From contig OMXS01000010.1 in NCBI GenBank assembly GCA_900315095.1, forward strand, positions 1 to 64,000: a stretch of 64,000 bases of DNA. Reading direction: 5' to 3'. A program made the translations under genes and the position numbers. The notes beneath the pieces were generated by a model. The model had not been told where the DNA came from and searched no databases. It was given only the letters and a program-made list of their open reading frames with translations. Below are positions 1-6,827 of the stretch, piece by piece (positions within the stretch are counted from its first letter, which is position 1; each line of letters opens with the position of its first letter). This stretch comes from an uncultured Prevotellaceae bacterium (lineage in GTDB: Bacteria > Bacteroidota > Bacteroidia > Bacteroidales > Bacteroidaceae).

Positions 1-168
1 CGTTACATACTTGAAGCACCCCTCGGTGACGAAGCCGAACCACCGTGCGGGGTCGCCCTCGCGCTCCAGCTGGTCGCCCTTGCGGTAAGTCACCTCCTTG
101 CCCTCGCGCTCGCAAAACTCGCGCAGCGCCTTGATGTCAATACTGTTTTTCCCGAATTTCTGTTCCAT
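1..168 (-). CDS. Crp/Fnr-type cyclic-nucleotide-binding domain regulator, N-terminal 56 residues
   Basis: The gene reads leftward off the window, so only its first 56 codons are present. The ATG lies at 166-168. The visible peptide contains YRKGDQLEREGDPARWFGFVT, which fits the first strands of a cNMP-binding beta-roll as seen in Crp/Fnr regulators: a G-D/E turn after an acidic-basic strand, then a W/F-G-F-V-x-E-G-C strand. The DNA-binding helix-turn-helix would be outside the window and cannot be checked. A TAnnTTTG promoter element lies 26 bases upstream, and a 22-bp-spaced tandem repeat lies farther upstream. The domain call rests on a short fragment; the ligand is unknown. Confidence 0.65.
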   Translation of the reverse strand, partial: MEQKFGKNSIDIKALREFCEREGKEVTYRKGDQLEREGDPARWFGFVTEGCFKYVT

Positions 169-193
169 CGTCAGTCTGTCGTTACTTTCGGTG

Positions 194-201
194 CAAAAGT
201 A
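194..201 (-). promoter_or_regulatory. TAnnTTTG promoter element for the Crp/Fnr gene
   Basis: On the minus strand this reads TACTTTTG, the -7 consensus of the Bacteroidota housekeeping sigma factor, followed by GCACCG. The ATG at 168 lies 26 bases downstream. Confidence 0.6.
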
Positions 202-254
202 CGAAAAGTTTCCGAGACAAAAGTAGACAATTGAGAAATATCTTATTTCCCAAA

Positions 255-293
255 AATTATCTCTCATACTTCCAATAATTATCTCTCATACTT
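255..293. repeat. Two 17-bp direct repeats with a 22-bp period
   Basis: AATTATCTCTCATACTT occurs at 255-271 and again at 277-293 without mismatch, a start-to-start distance of 22 bp. A third, weaker copy (TATCTTATTTCC) precedes them. They lie about 55-100 bp upstream of the -7 element of the divergently placed Crp/Fnr gene, where an operator could sit. Two helical turns of spacing would place both copies on the same DNA face. Confidence 0.6.
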
Positions 294-472
294 ACAGAAT
301 TATTTCTGCGATTTTCGACAGTTAAACCTTAGGTTTTCCGAGGCATACCTCGACAGACTGGCGCATAAATAAAAAAGATTGTATAAAGCTATTAAAAGGT
401 CGAGCGTGTATTTCTTCTTTAACCGATTGATTACCAGCTCTTTTTGGAAGGATTCTGCCGCCTTGAGAAAGC

Positions 473-594
473 AAGTGTGGAGGATGTGGAAGATAATATA
501 GTAACTTTTTATATAGGAAAAGCATTTGGGTAGGGGGGTAAATGTTTTCCTATAGGGAAAGTTGCATTTGCTTCCTCCACATTCTCCACACCTT
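473..594. repeat. Long imperfect hairpin with two nested inverted repeats
   Basis: Outer arms are GTGTGGAGGATGTGGA (475-490) and TCCACATTCTCCACAC (576-591), 16 bp with one mismatch. Inner arms are TATAGGAAAA (512-521) and TTTTCCTATA (545-554), extended by similar flanks. The whole unit of about 120 bases could fold into one long stem with internal bulges and a G-rich loop. This geometry fits a MITE-like element or a structured RNA; no transposase lies nearby. Confidence 0.55.
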
Positions 595-620
595 TCTTCT
601 TTACGGCTCCTAAATGCCTG

Positions 621-716
621 TTATTTAGGTAGTTTGGCAATCTGTTTCTCTGTGGCATAAGGCAGCAGTGCGGAAAGATGCTTCAGCATTCGATGGTAGG
701 ACTCTGCTGGTGTCCG
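621..716 (-). pseudogene. C-terminal gene fragment of unknown family
   Basis: The minus strand reads an open stretch of about 30 codons ending in TAA at 621-623 (contains YHRMLKHLSALLPYATEKQ). The residue mix looks like a real amphipathic protein end rather than a random frame. No start codon or upstream partner is present, because a different gene remnant begins at 718. I do not recognise the family; it may simply be a chance frame. Confidence 0.3.
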
Positions 717-717
717 A

Positions 718-840
718 TTACACTACATGTTGCGGATGGCCTTGGACGAAAGCCTTGACATTCCCGATGGCGACATCGAGAAGACGGCAGCGGGCTTCGC
801 GGGTAGCCCAGGCGATATGGGGCGTGATGTAGGCTTTTGA
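718..840 (-). pseudogene. C-terminal remnant of a D-2-hydroxyacid (glycerate-type) dehydrogenase
   Basis: The minus-strand frame ending in TAA at 718-720 encodes SKAYITPHIAWATREARCRL and then a further 20 residues ending HPQHVV. The ITPHIAWAT..AR..L block is the C-terminal signature of D-isomer 2-hydroxyacid dehydrogenases such as hydroxypyruvate/glycerate dehydrogenase, where the His is the catalytic acid/base. Only about 40 of the usual 315 or so residues remain. Similarity stops sharply at about 838-840, where an oppositely oriented gene fragment begins. Confidence 0.65.
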
Positions 841-1177
841 CCGCTGCCGCTTACGAGGACTTGGCATGGATTTATCATAAGAAAGGTGACGAGGAGTATG
901 CCAATTTGCTCAGATTGAAAGCGAACGCGATAAACGACAACTGGCCGAAGCATAAAATCCTGTATCATCTGCTGCAATACGACATTGAGCATCATAATCT
1001 GGAGGGTGCCGAGAAGAAACTGTATCGCATGATGACTATTTCAGACAGCCCACAACACCTTCTTCCTCATCCTCTACGAGATGGGCATGAACGACAAGGA
1101 CGTGCGTCGCATCATGGGTGTCACTCAAGAGGCCATCCGCTCCACAAGGCACAGAATTCAGCAGAATACAAAGAAGT
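838..1177 (+). pseudogene. Frameshifted remnant of a TPR plus helix-turn-helix regulator
   Basis: The plus strand encodes a helical, TPR-like segment (AAYEDLAWIYHKKGDEEYAN onward, 838-1050). The apparent C-terminus follows in a different frame: YEMGMNDKDVRRIMGVTQEA then IRSTRHRIQQ, ending in TGA near 1177. That second piece resembles the DNA-binding tail of Bacteroidales TPR-HTH regulators. There is no intact N-terminus and the two halves need a frameshift or a deletion between about 1050 and 1062. The segment abuts the dehydrogenase remnant directly, so the locus is a rearrangement scar. Confidence 0.5.
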
Positions 1178-1423
1178 GAGAAATAAAGTTATTGCCATAG
1201 CGGCTCTCCATGAGGGAAGCCCATTGCACTTGTATCAATGGATGGATAAGCGGAGAGCAAAGCTTTATCTTCTCTCTTTTGACTGGCAAAAAGTCTAGTC
1301 TTTGCTCATCAAAGTTGCCAAAAGCTCAAAATGACTAAAATTCGCCTGTTAAATAATCCTAATGACCGATTTGGGTTAAATTCAGGGTGTTTATAACTTC
1401 CGAGACTTAAATTACTAAAAAAC

Positions 1424-1460
1424 GAAACCGGCGGTTTAGGAGACCCCAACCGCCGGTTTC
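1424..1460 (-). terminator. Intrinsic terminator overlapping the nadB stop codon
   Basis: Perfect 13-bp arms GAAACCGGCGGTT (1424-1436) and AACCGCCGGTTTC (1448-1460) enclose an 11-base loop. On the minus strand they are followed by GTTTTTTAG. The arms carry the last codons and the TAA (1436-1438) of nadB, so the terminator stem is part of the coding end. Confidence 0.8.
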
Positions 1461-3013
1461 ATATTGCAGAAGTATGTGTTATTTCTCGTCGTAGGCATGT
1501 AGTGGATAGTCGATAGTGAAGCGTTAATCATGTTGCGGAGTTCGCAGATATCGCGACTTGCCTTCACACGCTTGAAGAGATTCTCAGTCTCCTCATAGAG
1601 CATATCGAGACGGTCCCACGCTCTCTTGAGTCGGAGGTCGCTGCGCACGATACCAACATAGTTGGACATTATCTCGCCTACTTCCTTCACACTCTGCGTA
1701 ATAAGCACCTGCTCTTCGTTGGTCATAGTTCCTTCGTCATTCCACTCGGGTATCTTGTCGTTGAAGTCGTAAAGGTCAACATGCTCAATGGAGTGCTTTG
1801 CTGCAGCATCGGCATAAACAACAGCCTCGATGAGCGAGTTGCTTGCCAGACGGTTGCCACCATGAAGTCCTGTGCATGAGCACTCGCCAATGGCATAGAG
1901 ACGCTGGATGCTGGAGCATCCGTTGAGGTCTACCTTGATGCCGCCACACATGTAATGGGCCGCCGGGCGCACGGGGATGTAATCCTTAGTGATGTCTATG
2001 CCGAGAGTCTTGCACTTCACATAGATATTGGGGAAGTGATGACGTGTCTCATCAGGGTCTTTATGAGTGACATCAAGACAGACATGAGAGAGTCCGTGAA
2101 TCTTCATCTCCTTGTCAATGGCACGTGCCACGATATCACGCGGCGCCAATGACAAACGCTCGTCATATTTCTCCATGAACGACTCTCCGTTAGGCAGTCG
2201 CAGGATTCCGCCATAACCGCGCATTGCCTCGGTAATGAGGAAAGCGGGATGTGTCTCACCTGGCGAATAAAGTGCTGTGGGATGGAACTGCACGAACTCC
2301 ATGTCCTGTACCGTACCCTTTGCACGATAGACCATAGCCTCGCCATCGCCTGTGGCAATGATGGGGTTTGTAGTTGTTTGATATACCGCTCCACAACCGC
2401 CAGTACACATTAAAGTGACTTTTGAAAGATACGTATCAACCTTCTGAGTATCAGGGTTCAACACATAAGCACCATAACAGTTGATATATGGAGTGCGACG
2501 AGTAACACGCGCGCCAAGATGGTGTTGAGTAATAATCTCAACGGCAAAGTGATTCTCCTTGATTTCTATGTCTGGACAGTTGCGTACAGCCTCCATTAGA
2601 CCTCGCTGAATCTCGGCACCCGTATCATCTGCATGATGCAGGATACGGAACTCAGAGTGACCTCCCTCGCGATGAAGATCAAAGGAGCCATCTTCTTTTC
2701 TATCGAAGTTAACACCCCACTCCACGAGTTCTTTTATTTGTTCTGGCGCATTACGAACCACCTGCTCCACAGCAGCACGGTCGTTGATATAGTCGCCTGC
2801 AACCATAGTGTCTTCGATGTGCTTTTCAAAATTGTCAACCGCTAAATTGGTGACGGATGCAACGCCGCCTTGAGCAAATGAAGTGTTAGCCTCATCAAGG
2901 GCAGTCTTGCATATCATGCAAATCTTACCCTTCTTGGCACGGGCAATCTTAAGGGCATAACTCATACCTGCCACGCCAGCACCAATAACGAGAAAGTCGT
3001 ATTTATAAACCAT
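1436..3013 (-). CDS. nadB: L-aspartate oxidase
   Basis: This 525-residue flavoenzyme oxidises L-aspartate to iminoaspartate, the first step of de novo NAD synthesis (NadA then makes quinolinate). The N-terminal dinucleotide motif GAGVAG is at residues 11-16. The succinate dehydrogenase/aspartate oxidase signatures HPTALY (about 243) and AAHYMCGGI (about 353) and the HGGNRLASNSL block follow, and length matches the family. The product is cytoplasmic. nadA and nadC are not in the window, so nadB stands alone here. It has its own TAnnTTTG promoter and ends in a terminator built into its stop region. Confidence 0.95.
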   Translation of the reverse strand: MVYKYDFLVIGAGVAGMSYALKIARAKKGKICMICKTALDEANTSFAQGGVASVTNLAVDNFEKHIEDTMVAGDYINDRAAVEQVVRNAPEQIKELVEWGVNFDRKEDGSFDLHREGGHSEFRILHHADDTGAEIQRGLMEAVRNCPDIEIKENHFAVEIITQHHLGARVTRRTPYINCYGAYVLNPDTQKVDTYLSKVTLMCTGGCGAVYQTTTNPIIATGDGEAMVYRAKGTVQDMEFVQFHPTALYSPGETHPAFLITEAMRGYGGILRLPNGESFMEKYDERLSLAPRDIVARAIDKEMKIHGLSHVCLDVTHKDPDETRHHFPNIYVKCKTLGIDITKDYIPVRPAAHYMCGGIKVDLNGCSSIQRLYAIGECSCTGLHGGNRLASNSLIEAVVYADAAAKHSIEHVDLYDFNDKIPEWNDEGTMTNEEQVLITQSVKEVGEIMSNYVGIVRSDLRLKRAWDRLDMLYEETENLFKRVKASRDICELRNMINASLSTIHYMPTTRNNTYFCNMKPAVGVS

Positions 3014-3042
3014 AGTATAGAATGTTTAGCATTTTATGTCTG

Positions 3043-3050
3043 CAAAATTA
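3043..3050 (-). promoter_or_regulatory. TAnnTTTG promoter element for nadB
   Basis: The minus strand reads TAATTTTG followed by CAGAC, 29 bases before the nadB ATG. It is back to back with the promoter of the PH-domain gene at 3093. Confidence 0.55.
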
Positions 3051-3092
3051 TATATTAACTTGTAATAACGCAAGAAAAAGTTTCTTTTTTTG

Positions 3093-3100
3093 TATCTTTG
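3093..3100 (+). promoter_or_regulatory. TAnnTTTG promoter element giving a nearly leaderless mRNA
   Basis: TATCTTTG ends nine bases before the ATG at 3110. With a start point a few bases after the element, the 5' leader would be only a few nucleotides. The TTG inside the element is in frame with the gene but cannot be the start if this promoter is used. Confidence 0.6.
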
Positions 3101-3109
3101 CACTCGAAT

Positions 3110-3496
3110 ATGACTAAGAGGAGTTTTGAACATCGGGTTTCATGGGCAGAAATAGCAGGTACTGTAGTGCTTGCTACGGTGGCATTTTGGTTTCTGTGGC
3201 ACCCCACTCCAATAAACATATTGGCAGGAGTGGTGTTCACCATAATAACGATACTGGTAATCGACAGACTGCTTCACACCTCTTATATCATCGAAGATGG
3301 CGTGCTCACCATAGAAAAGGGGCGCTTTGGAGGCAAGAAGTCAATAAACATCAGCGACATAGGAAACGTGGAGAAGGTGAAGACTCTTTTCACTCATTAT
3401 GTACTGGTTGAATACTCAGGCATGAAACATGCCGCAATAAGCACAATAAACGAAGACGCTTTTATCAAGGCAATAAACACTAAACAAGAACAATGA
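3110..3496 (+). CDS. Membrane-anchored bacterial PH-domain protein
   Basis: The 128-residue product has two closely spaced hydrophobic segments (VLATVAFWFLWHP and ILAGVVFTIITILVI) followed by a strand-rich segment: SYIIEDGVLTIEKGRF, then NISDIGNVEKVKT and ALISTIN-like strands. This is the pattern of YdbT/bPH-type domains. Its function is unknown; such domains often bind membranes or partner proteins. I start it at the ATG at 3110 rather than the in-frame TTG at 3098, which lies in the promoter. It overlaps dacB by four bases (ATGA), so the two genes are co-transcribed and probably translationally coupled. Confidence 0.7.
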   Translation: MTKRSFEHRVSWAEIAGTVVLATVAFWFLWHPTPINILAGVVFTIITILVIDRLLHTSYIIEDGVLTIEKGRFGGKKSINISDIGNVEKVKTLFTHYVLVEYSGMKHAAISTINEDAFIKAINTKQEQ

Positions 3497-4704
3497 AAAC
3501 AAAGAACATACTATTAGCAGTTTGCATGTGCTTGGCAGCTTTGAACGCCAAGGCACAAGGGTATTGGGTTAATGACTCTACAGCACCTAACTACCAAGAA
3601 AACAACTACACGGAACCTGCATGGGAGGACAAGATTGTTGACCGAATAGACGAACTCTTGAAAAGCAGCATCTTCAAGACTTCAACCGTTGGCATCGAGG
3701 TATATGACATAACAGCAAACAAACTGCTATACACATATAATGAAAGCCAGACCATGCGACCGGCAAGCACGCAGAAAGTGCTAACCGCTGTGACGGCACT
3801 CGACCGTCTTGGGGGATACTATGAATTCAAGACACGTCTCTATTATGATGGCGAAATAGCAGATGGAGTCCTTAATGGAGACCTTTACTGCATAGGAGGA
3901 TTCGACCCTGCTTTCAATGCCGAAGACCTCGAGTCGTTCGTTTCTGCCGTAGCAGAAGCAGGAATAGATACCATTAGAGGCGGCGTCTATGCCGACCTGC
4001 ACTTTAAAGACGACGGCCGTCTAGGAGAAGGATGGTGCTGGGATGACGACAACCCAACCCTTACTCCACTTATGGTTGCCAAGAAAGACAACTTCCTGCA
4101 GCGTTTCACCTCTATGCTAAGACAACGAGGAATAGTAATCCACGGGTCAACAGGCGAGGCAGACACACCACATACGGCCAGGCAGTTGTATATCGTGACA
4201 CACTCCATAGACCACATTCTGAAACGTATGATGAAGAATAGCGACAACACTTATGCGGAGTCAATGTTCTACCAGTTGGGAGGAACAGCAAAACAAGCCA
4301 AGGTTTACGTTAATTCTATCATTCAGAAAGTGGGACTTAACCCGTCTGACTATTATGTTGCCGATGGTAGTGGGTTGTCGCTCTACAACTATGTTTCGCC
4401 TCACGAAGAAGTGATGTTCCTTCGCTATGCTTATGATCACAAGGAAATCTTTGAACATCTCTATCCTTCTCTGCCCATTGCTGGCGTTGACGGCACTCTG
4501 GAAAAGCGAATGCGTGGAACACATGCCGAAGGTAACGTGCATGCAAAGACTGGCACAGTAACAGGTGTTAGTTCATTGGCTGGCTATCTTGATGCGCCAA
4601 ACAACCACTTCATCTGTTTCTCAATAATAAACATGGGAATACGTCAGGCAGCCACAGGACGTAACTTCCAAGACCAGGTATGCGCCGCGCTGTGCCGACC
4701 ATAA
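3493..4704 (+). CDS. dacB: D-alanyl-D-alanine carboxypeptidase/endopeptidase (PBP4 family, S13)
   Basis: This periplasmic penicillin-binding protein trims or cleaves D-Ala-D-Ala peptide links in peptidoglycan. All three serine-peptidase motifs are present: SxxK as S92-T-Q-K95, SxN as S250-D-N252, and K352-T-G354. A signal peptide covers residues 1 to about 21 (cut after AKA). At 403 residues it is shorter than E. coli PBP4 (about 477), consistent with a smaller inserted domain between SxxK and SxN. It follows the PH-domain gene with a four-base overlap and ends at a bidirectional terminator. Confidence 0.9.
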   Translation: MKTKNILLAVCMCLAALNAKAQGYWVNDSTAPNYQENNYTEPAWEDKIVDRIDELLKSSIFKTSTVGIEVYDITANKLLYTYNESQTMRPASTQKVLTAVTALDRLGGYYEFKTRLYYDGEIADGVLNGDLYCIGGFDPAFNAEDLESFVSAVAEAGIDTIRGGVYADLHFKDDGRLGEGWCWDDDNPTLTPLMVAKKDNFLQRFTSMLRQRGIVIHGSTGEADTPHTARQLYIVTHSIDHILKRMMKNSDNTYAESMFYQLGGTAKQAKVYVNSIIQKVGLNPSDYYVADGSGLSLYNYVSPHEEVMFLRYAYDHKEIFEHLYPSLPIAGVDGTLEKRMRGTHAEGNVHAKTGTVTGVSSLAGYLDAPNNHFICFSIINMGIRQAATGRNFQDQVCAALCRP

Positions 4705-4719
4705 TGTTGAGAGAAGAAC

Positions 4720-4763
4720 GTTGAGCGACAACAGTACTATAACATGGACAAATGTCGCTCAAC
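4720..4763. terminator. Bidirectional hairpin between convergent dacB and glycosyltransferase genes
   Basis: Perfect arms GTTGAGCGACA (4720-4730) and TGTCGCTCAAC (4753-4763) enclose 22 bases. The hairpin sits between the dacB stop (4704) and the convergent glycosyltransferase stop (4772). No strong U-run is present on either side, so the terminator role is positional. Confidence 0.5.
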
Positions 4764-4771
4764 CATCAACG

Positions 4772-5704
4772 TTAAACGCTTAACATTTTCAACAAAGAAT
4801 TCATGCCGAACACGCGAGCAAAAAGCATCTTCAAACGCGTGAGAAACGGTATGTTGCCACCCATTACGCACCAACGTCCGGCATATCTGTCCATTCCGAG
4901 CAGGCGCACAGGCACCTTGTAACGCGAGGTGGCGGTAATCTGGATGTTCAGTACATGGGCATAATATTCTGCAACTAACGGCAGAGGCTGCCGCATCATC
5001 TCCGTGCGATGGGTCTCAAGATAGTTTATGTGTGCGTCAAGCAGGCTCTCGTGGTCGTCAGCGTTGCTGTTCTGGGTGATTCCTTTGGGGTTTTCCACAT
5101 AGTGATAACTGCCTTTTGAAGTAGTCACCACCCTGCCCCTCACATTCTGAAGCAGCAACGGAAGAGTGTGAACGTCCTCAAAATTTCTGCCCACAGGAAA
5201 GGATACGCCATTGAAGACCTCGCGTCTGTATATCTTGTTCCATGCGTATGTATGGGCGTATGCATGGCCTTTGAACCAATAATCATCAACATTTTGCCAC
5301 TCCGCATCATAGATTCCGAGTGAAACGGAACCACCTCCGGCAACGTGTTTCACAACTTTATACTCCAATATAGAGATGCCCTCGTCTGACATCATGCGCT
5401 CAACCAAAGGCTTCAACGTGCCTTCTTCTAGGTAATCGTCAGAGTCAACGAACGTCAGCAGTTCTCCTTTTGCGATGCCGATGCCAACGTTTCGGGCGAC
5501 ACTAAGTCCGCTGTTCTGCTGATGCACCACCTTGAAACGGCTGTCACTTGCCGCCCATCGCTCGCATATCTCACCGCACTTGTCAGGCGAGCCGTCATCC
5601 ACCATTATCACCTCGCAGTCCTCCAAGCCCTGCGACACAATGCTTTGCAGGCACTTCTCCAGCGTCTGTTCCACATTATATATAGGTATTATGATGCTCA
5701 ACAT
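4772..5704 (-). CDS. Family 2 glycosyltransferase
   Basis: This 310-residue cytoplasmic inverting glycosyltransferase has a GT-A fold. It opens with SIIIPIYN, has the nucleotide-binding acidic pair D36-D37-G38-S39 and the metal-binding D87-S-D-D90, and a later FEDVHT block that can supply the catalytic base. The sugar and acceptor cannot be read from sequence; surface glycan or LPS core synthesis is usual for such proteins. I start it at the ATG at 5702-5704; a longer frame begins with TTG inside the promoter. The gene stands alone and is convergent with dacB. Its promoter is identical over 23 bp to that of the MATE gene at 38.6 kb. Confidence 0.88.
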   Translation of the reverse strand: MLSIIIPIYNVEQTLEKCLQSIVSQGLEDCEVIMVDDGSPDKCGEICERWAASDSRFKVVHQQNSGLSVARNVGIGIAKGELLTFVDSDDYLEEGTLKPLVERMMSDEGISILEYKVVKHVAGGGSVSLGIYDAEWQNVDDYWFKGHAYAHTYAWNKIYRREVFNGVSFPVGRNFEDVHTLPLLLQNVRGRVVTTSKGSYHYVENPKGITQNSNADDHESLLDAHINYLETHRTEMMRQPLPLVAEYYAHVLNIQITATSRYKVPVRLLGMDRYAGRWCVMGGNIPFLTRLKMLFARVFGMNSLLKMLSV

Positions 5705-5714
5705 GATTATGGTG

Positions 5715-5722
5715 CAAAGATA
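5715..5722 (-). promoter_or_regulatory. TAnnTTTG promoter element for the glycosyltransferase
   Basis: The minus strand reads TATCTTTG ten bases before the ATG, again implying a very short leader. The surrounding 23 bases (5706-5728) recur exactly, in the same relation to the start codon, at 38585-38607. Confidence 0.65.
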
Positions 5723-5891
5723 GTGCAAACCGAACACAATACAAAATAAATCCTTTTATTTTTATTGTTCTTTCATCGCTACGTTAAGAAAGCGTCTCCT
5801 TCGTCGCCGAGCGGAGTGCAGCCTATCTTGACAAGCAGAGCGATGAAAAGATAATAAAAAACAACTAAACACCCAATACTAAGCATATTAA

Positions 5892-6084
5892 TATCTCATT
5901 CACCACATGTGAGAACGTCATTAATGCCTAATGAGCGTCTCACTTGTGCTTAGTGAGAGTGTCACTTGTGCCTAATGAGGGTGTCACTTGTGCTTAGTGA
6001 GGAGACAAAGTTAATAACTTTGTTCAACAATCTTATTAACTTTGCTACCCCACATGTATCTTCTTGAAGGCCAAGAAGTTACAA
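5892..6084. repeat. 22-bp-period tandem array with conserved tail and closing hairpin (copy 1)
   Basis: Five contiguous 22-bp units start at 5892, 5914, 5936, 5958 and 5980, each ending in ATGAG or GTGAG. Three contain TCACTTGTGC at an exact 22-bp spacing (CACTT at 5941, 5963, 5985). An 83-base tail (6002-6084) follows, with the near-palindrome AAAGTTAATAACTTT and a closing hairpin CTTCTTG/CAAGAAG (6060-6066/6072-6078, 5-base loop). By eye about 72 of 83 tail bases match the tail at 25395-25477, without gaps. The hairpin abuts the stop codon of the B3/B4-domain gene. No gene is seen in 5738-5891. Confidence 0.75.
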
Positions 6085-6756
6085 ATCGCACGTTTTGTAA
6101 GTATTTATTACGACATCTGAGGCACCTGCATATCGCTCGAGAAGTGACTTCACAAAGTCGGCGTTGGCACTTACGGTTTCGGTATTGCCATCGTAACCGT
6201 TGATGAGAACAAGCACATGAGTAGTGGTGATGTCTATCTTGGTGCGCTCATTGTCGCTTGTTGGCGTACCTACCCCACCCTTCTGGTCGCGATAGACGGG
6301 CATTCCCTCGATGTTGAGCATGCCTCGCCCGATGCCCTCGTATGGTTCGCCAGGCTCGCCGACACCAAGTGCGAGCGTGTCGCCCACGAACTTATCGGCA
6401 TCAAAACCACCGATGCTATAACCGTACTTCATGCTTGCGAGGTTGATAAGGTCGACGAGTGTGTCAATCTGGTAGAGTTCCTTGCCCTGAACAACACGGC
6501 GGATGAGAGCCTCAGCAGCAGGACGATAGCGCGAAGGGTCTTTGCCACAGGCACGATAAACACGACGAGTGGCTTCGATGGCGGCCATCTCTTTAATGCT
6601 GACCGTAGTGAAACGCGAGCGGTAATCCTCACAAAGCGCATTTATCTCGTCCCATAATTCAGGACAAAATGTGGTGTTCTGCACATGCGCCTCAACGGCT
6701 GCACCTACAAATTCCGGGCAAACTGCGCTTATCTTGTCGGTAACAATAATGTTCAT
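6079..6756 (-). CDS. B3/B4 tRNA-binding-domain protein
   Basis: The 225-residue product matches the stand-alone B3/B4 domain of phenylalanyl-tRNA synthetase beta chain (pattern VCPEFVGAAVEAHV.. near the start, then CGKDPSRYRPAAEALIRRV and LVDLINLASMKYGYSIGGFD). Free-standing B3/B4 proteins are thought to have editing-like or amino-acid-binding roles, but the substrate is not established. No signal peptide is visible, so it should be cytoplasmic. It lies 71 bases downstream of the mscS-like gene, separated by a small hairpin. The stop codon falls inside the end of the 22-bp repeat element. Confidence 0.75.
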   Translation of the reverse strand: MNIIVTDKISAVCPEFVGAAVEAHVQNTTFCPELWDEINALCEDYRSRFTTVSIKEMAAIEATRRVYRACGKDPSRYRPAAEALIRRVVQGKELYQIDTLVDLINLASMKYGYSIGGFDADKFVGDTLALGVGEPGEPYEGIGRGMLNIEGMPVYRDQKGGVGTPTSDNERTKIDITTTHVLVLINGYDGNTETVSANADFVKSLLERYAGASDVVINTYKTCDL

Positions 6757-6790
6757 TTCTAATTACTAATGTTCGATAACAAACGTGGAG

Positions 6791-6819
6791 CATTTCTCAC
6801 TTCGCCACAATGAGAAATG
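6791..6819 (-). terminator. Small hairpin between the mscS-like and B3/B4 genes
   Basis: Arms CATTTCTCA (6791-6799) and TGAGAAATG (6811-6819) enclose 11 bases just after the mscS stop. No U-run follows on the minus strand, so it may be partial or act on mRNA stability. Confidence 0.4.
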
Positions 6820-6827
6820 TTCAATAA

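Larger units (their letters stand above)
169..620. other. Intergenic region without a credible gene
   Basis: This stretch holds the promoter of the Crp/Fnr gene, a 22-bp-spaced tandem repeat and a long hairpin, each listed separately. A 67-codon open frame on the minus strand (322-525) runs into the hairpin, has no recognisable family features and is not called. Nothing else is seen between 294 and 472. Confidence 0.5.

Noticed and set aside
322-525. 67-codon frame on the minus strand
   Set aside because: It overlaps the long hairpin, has biased composition and no recognisable motif; probably a chance frame.
5892-6001. Tandem repeats considered as a CRISPR array
   Set aside because: Units are contiguous 22-bp copies without unique spacers, the core varies between copies, and no cas gene is in the window.
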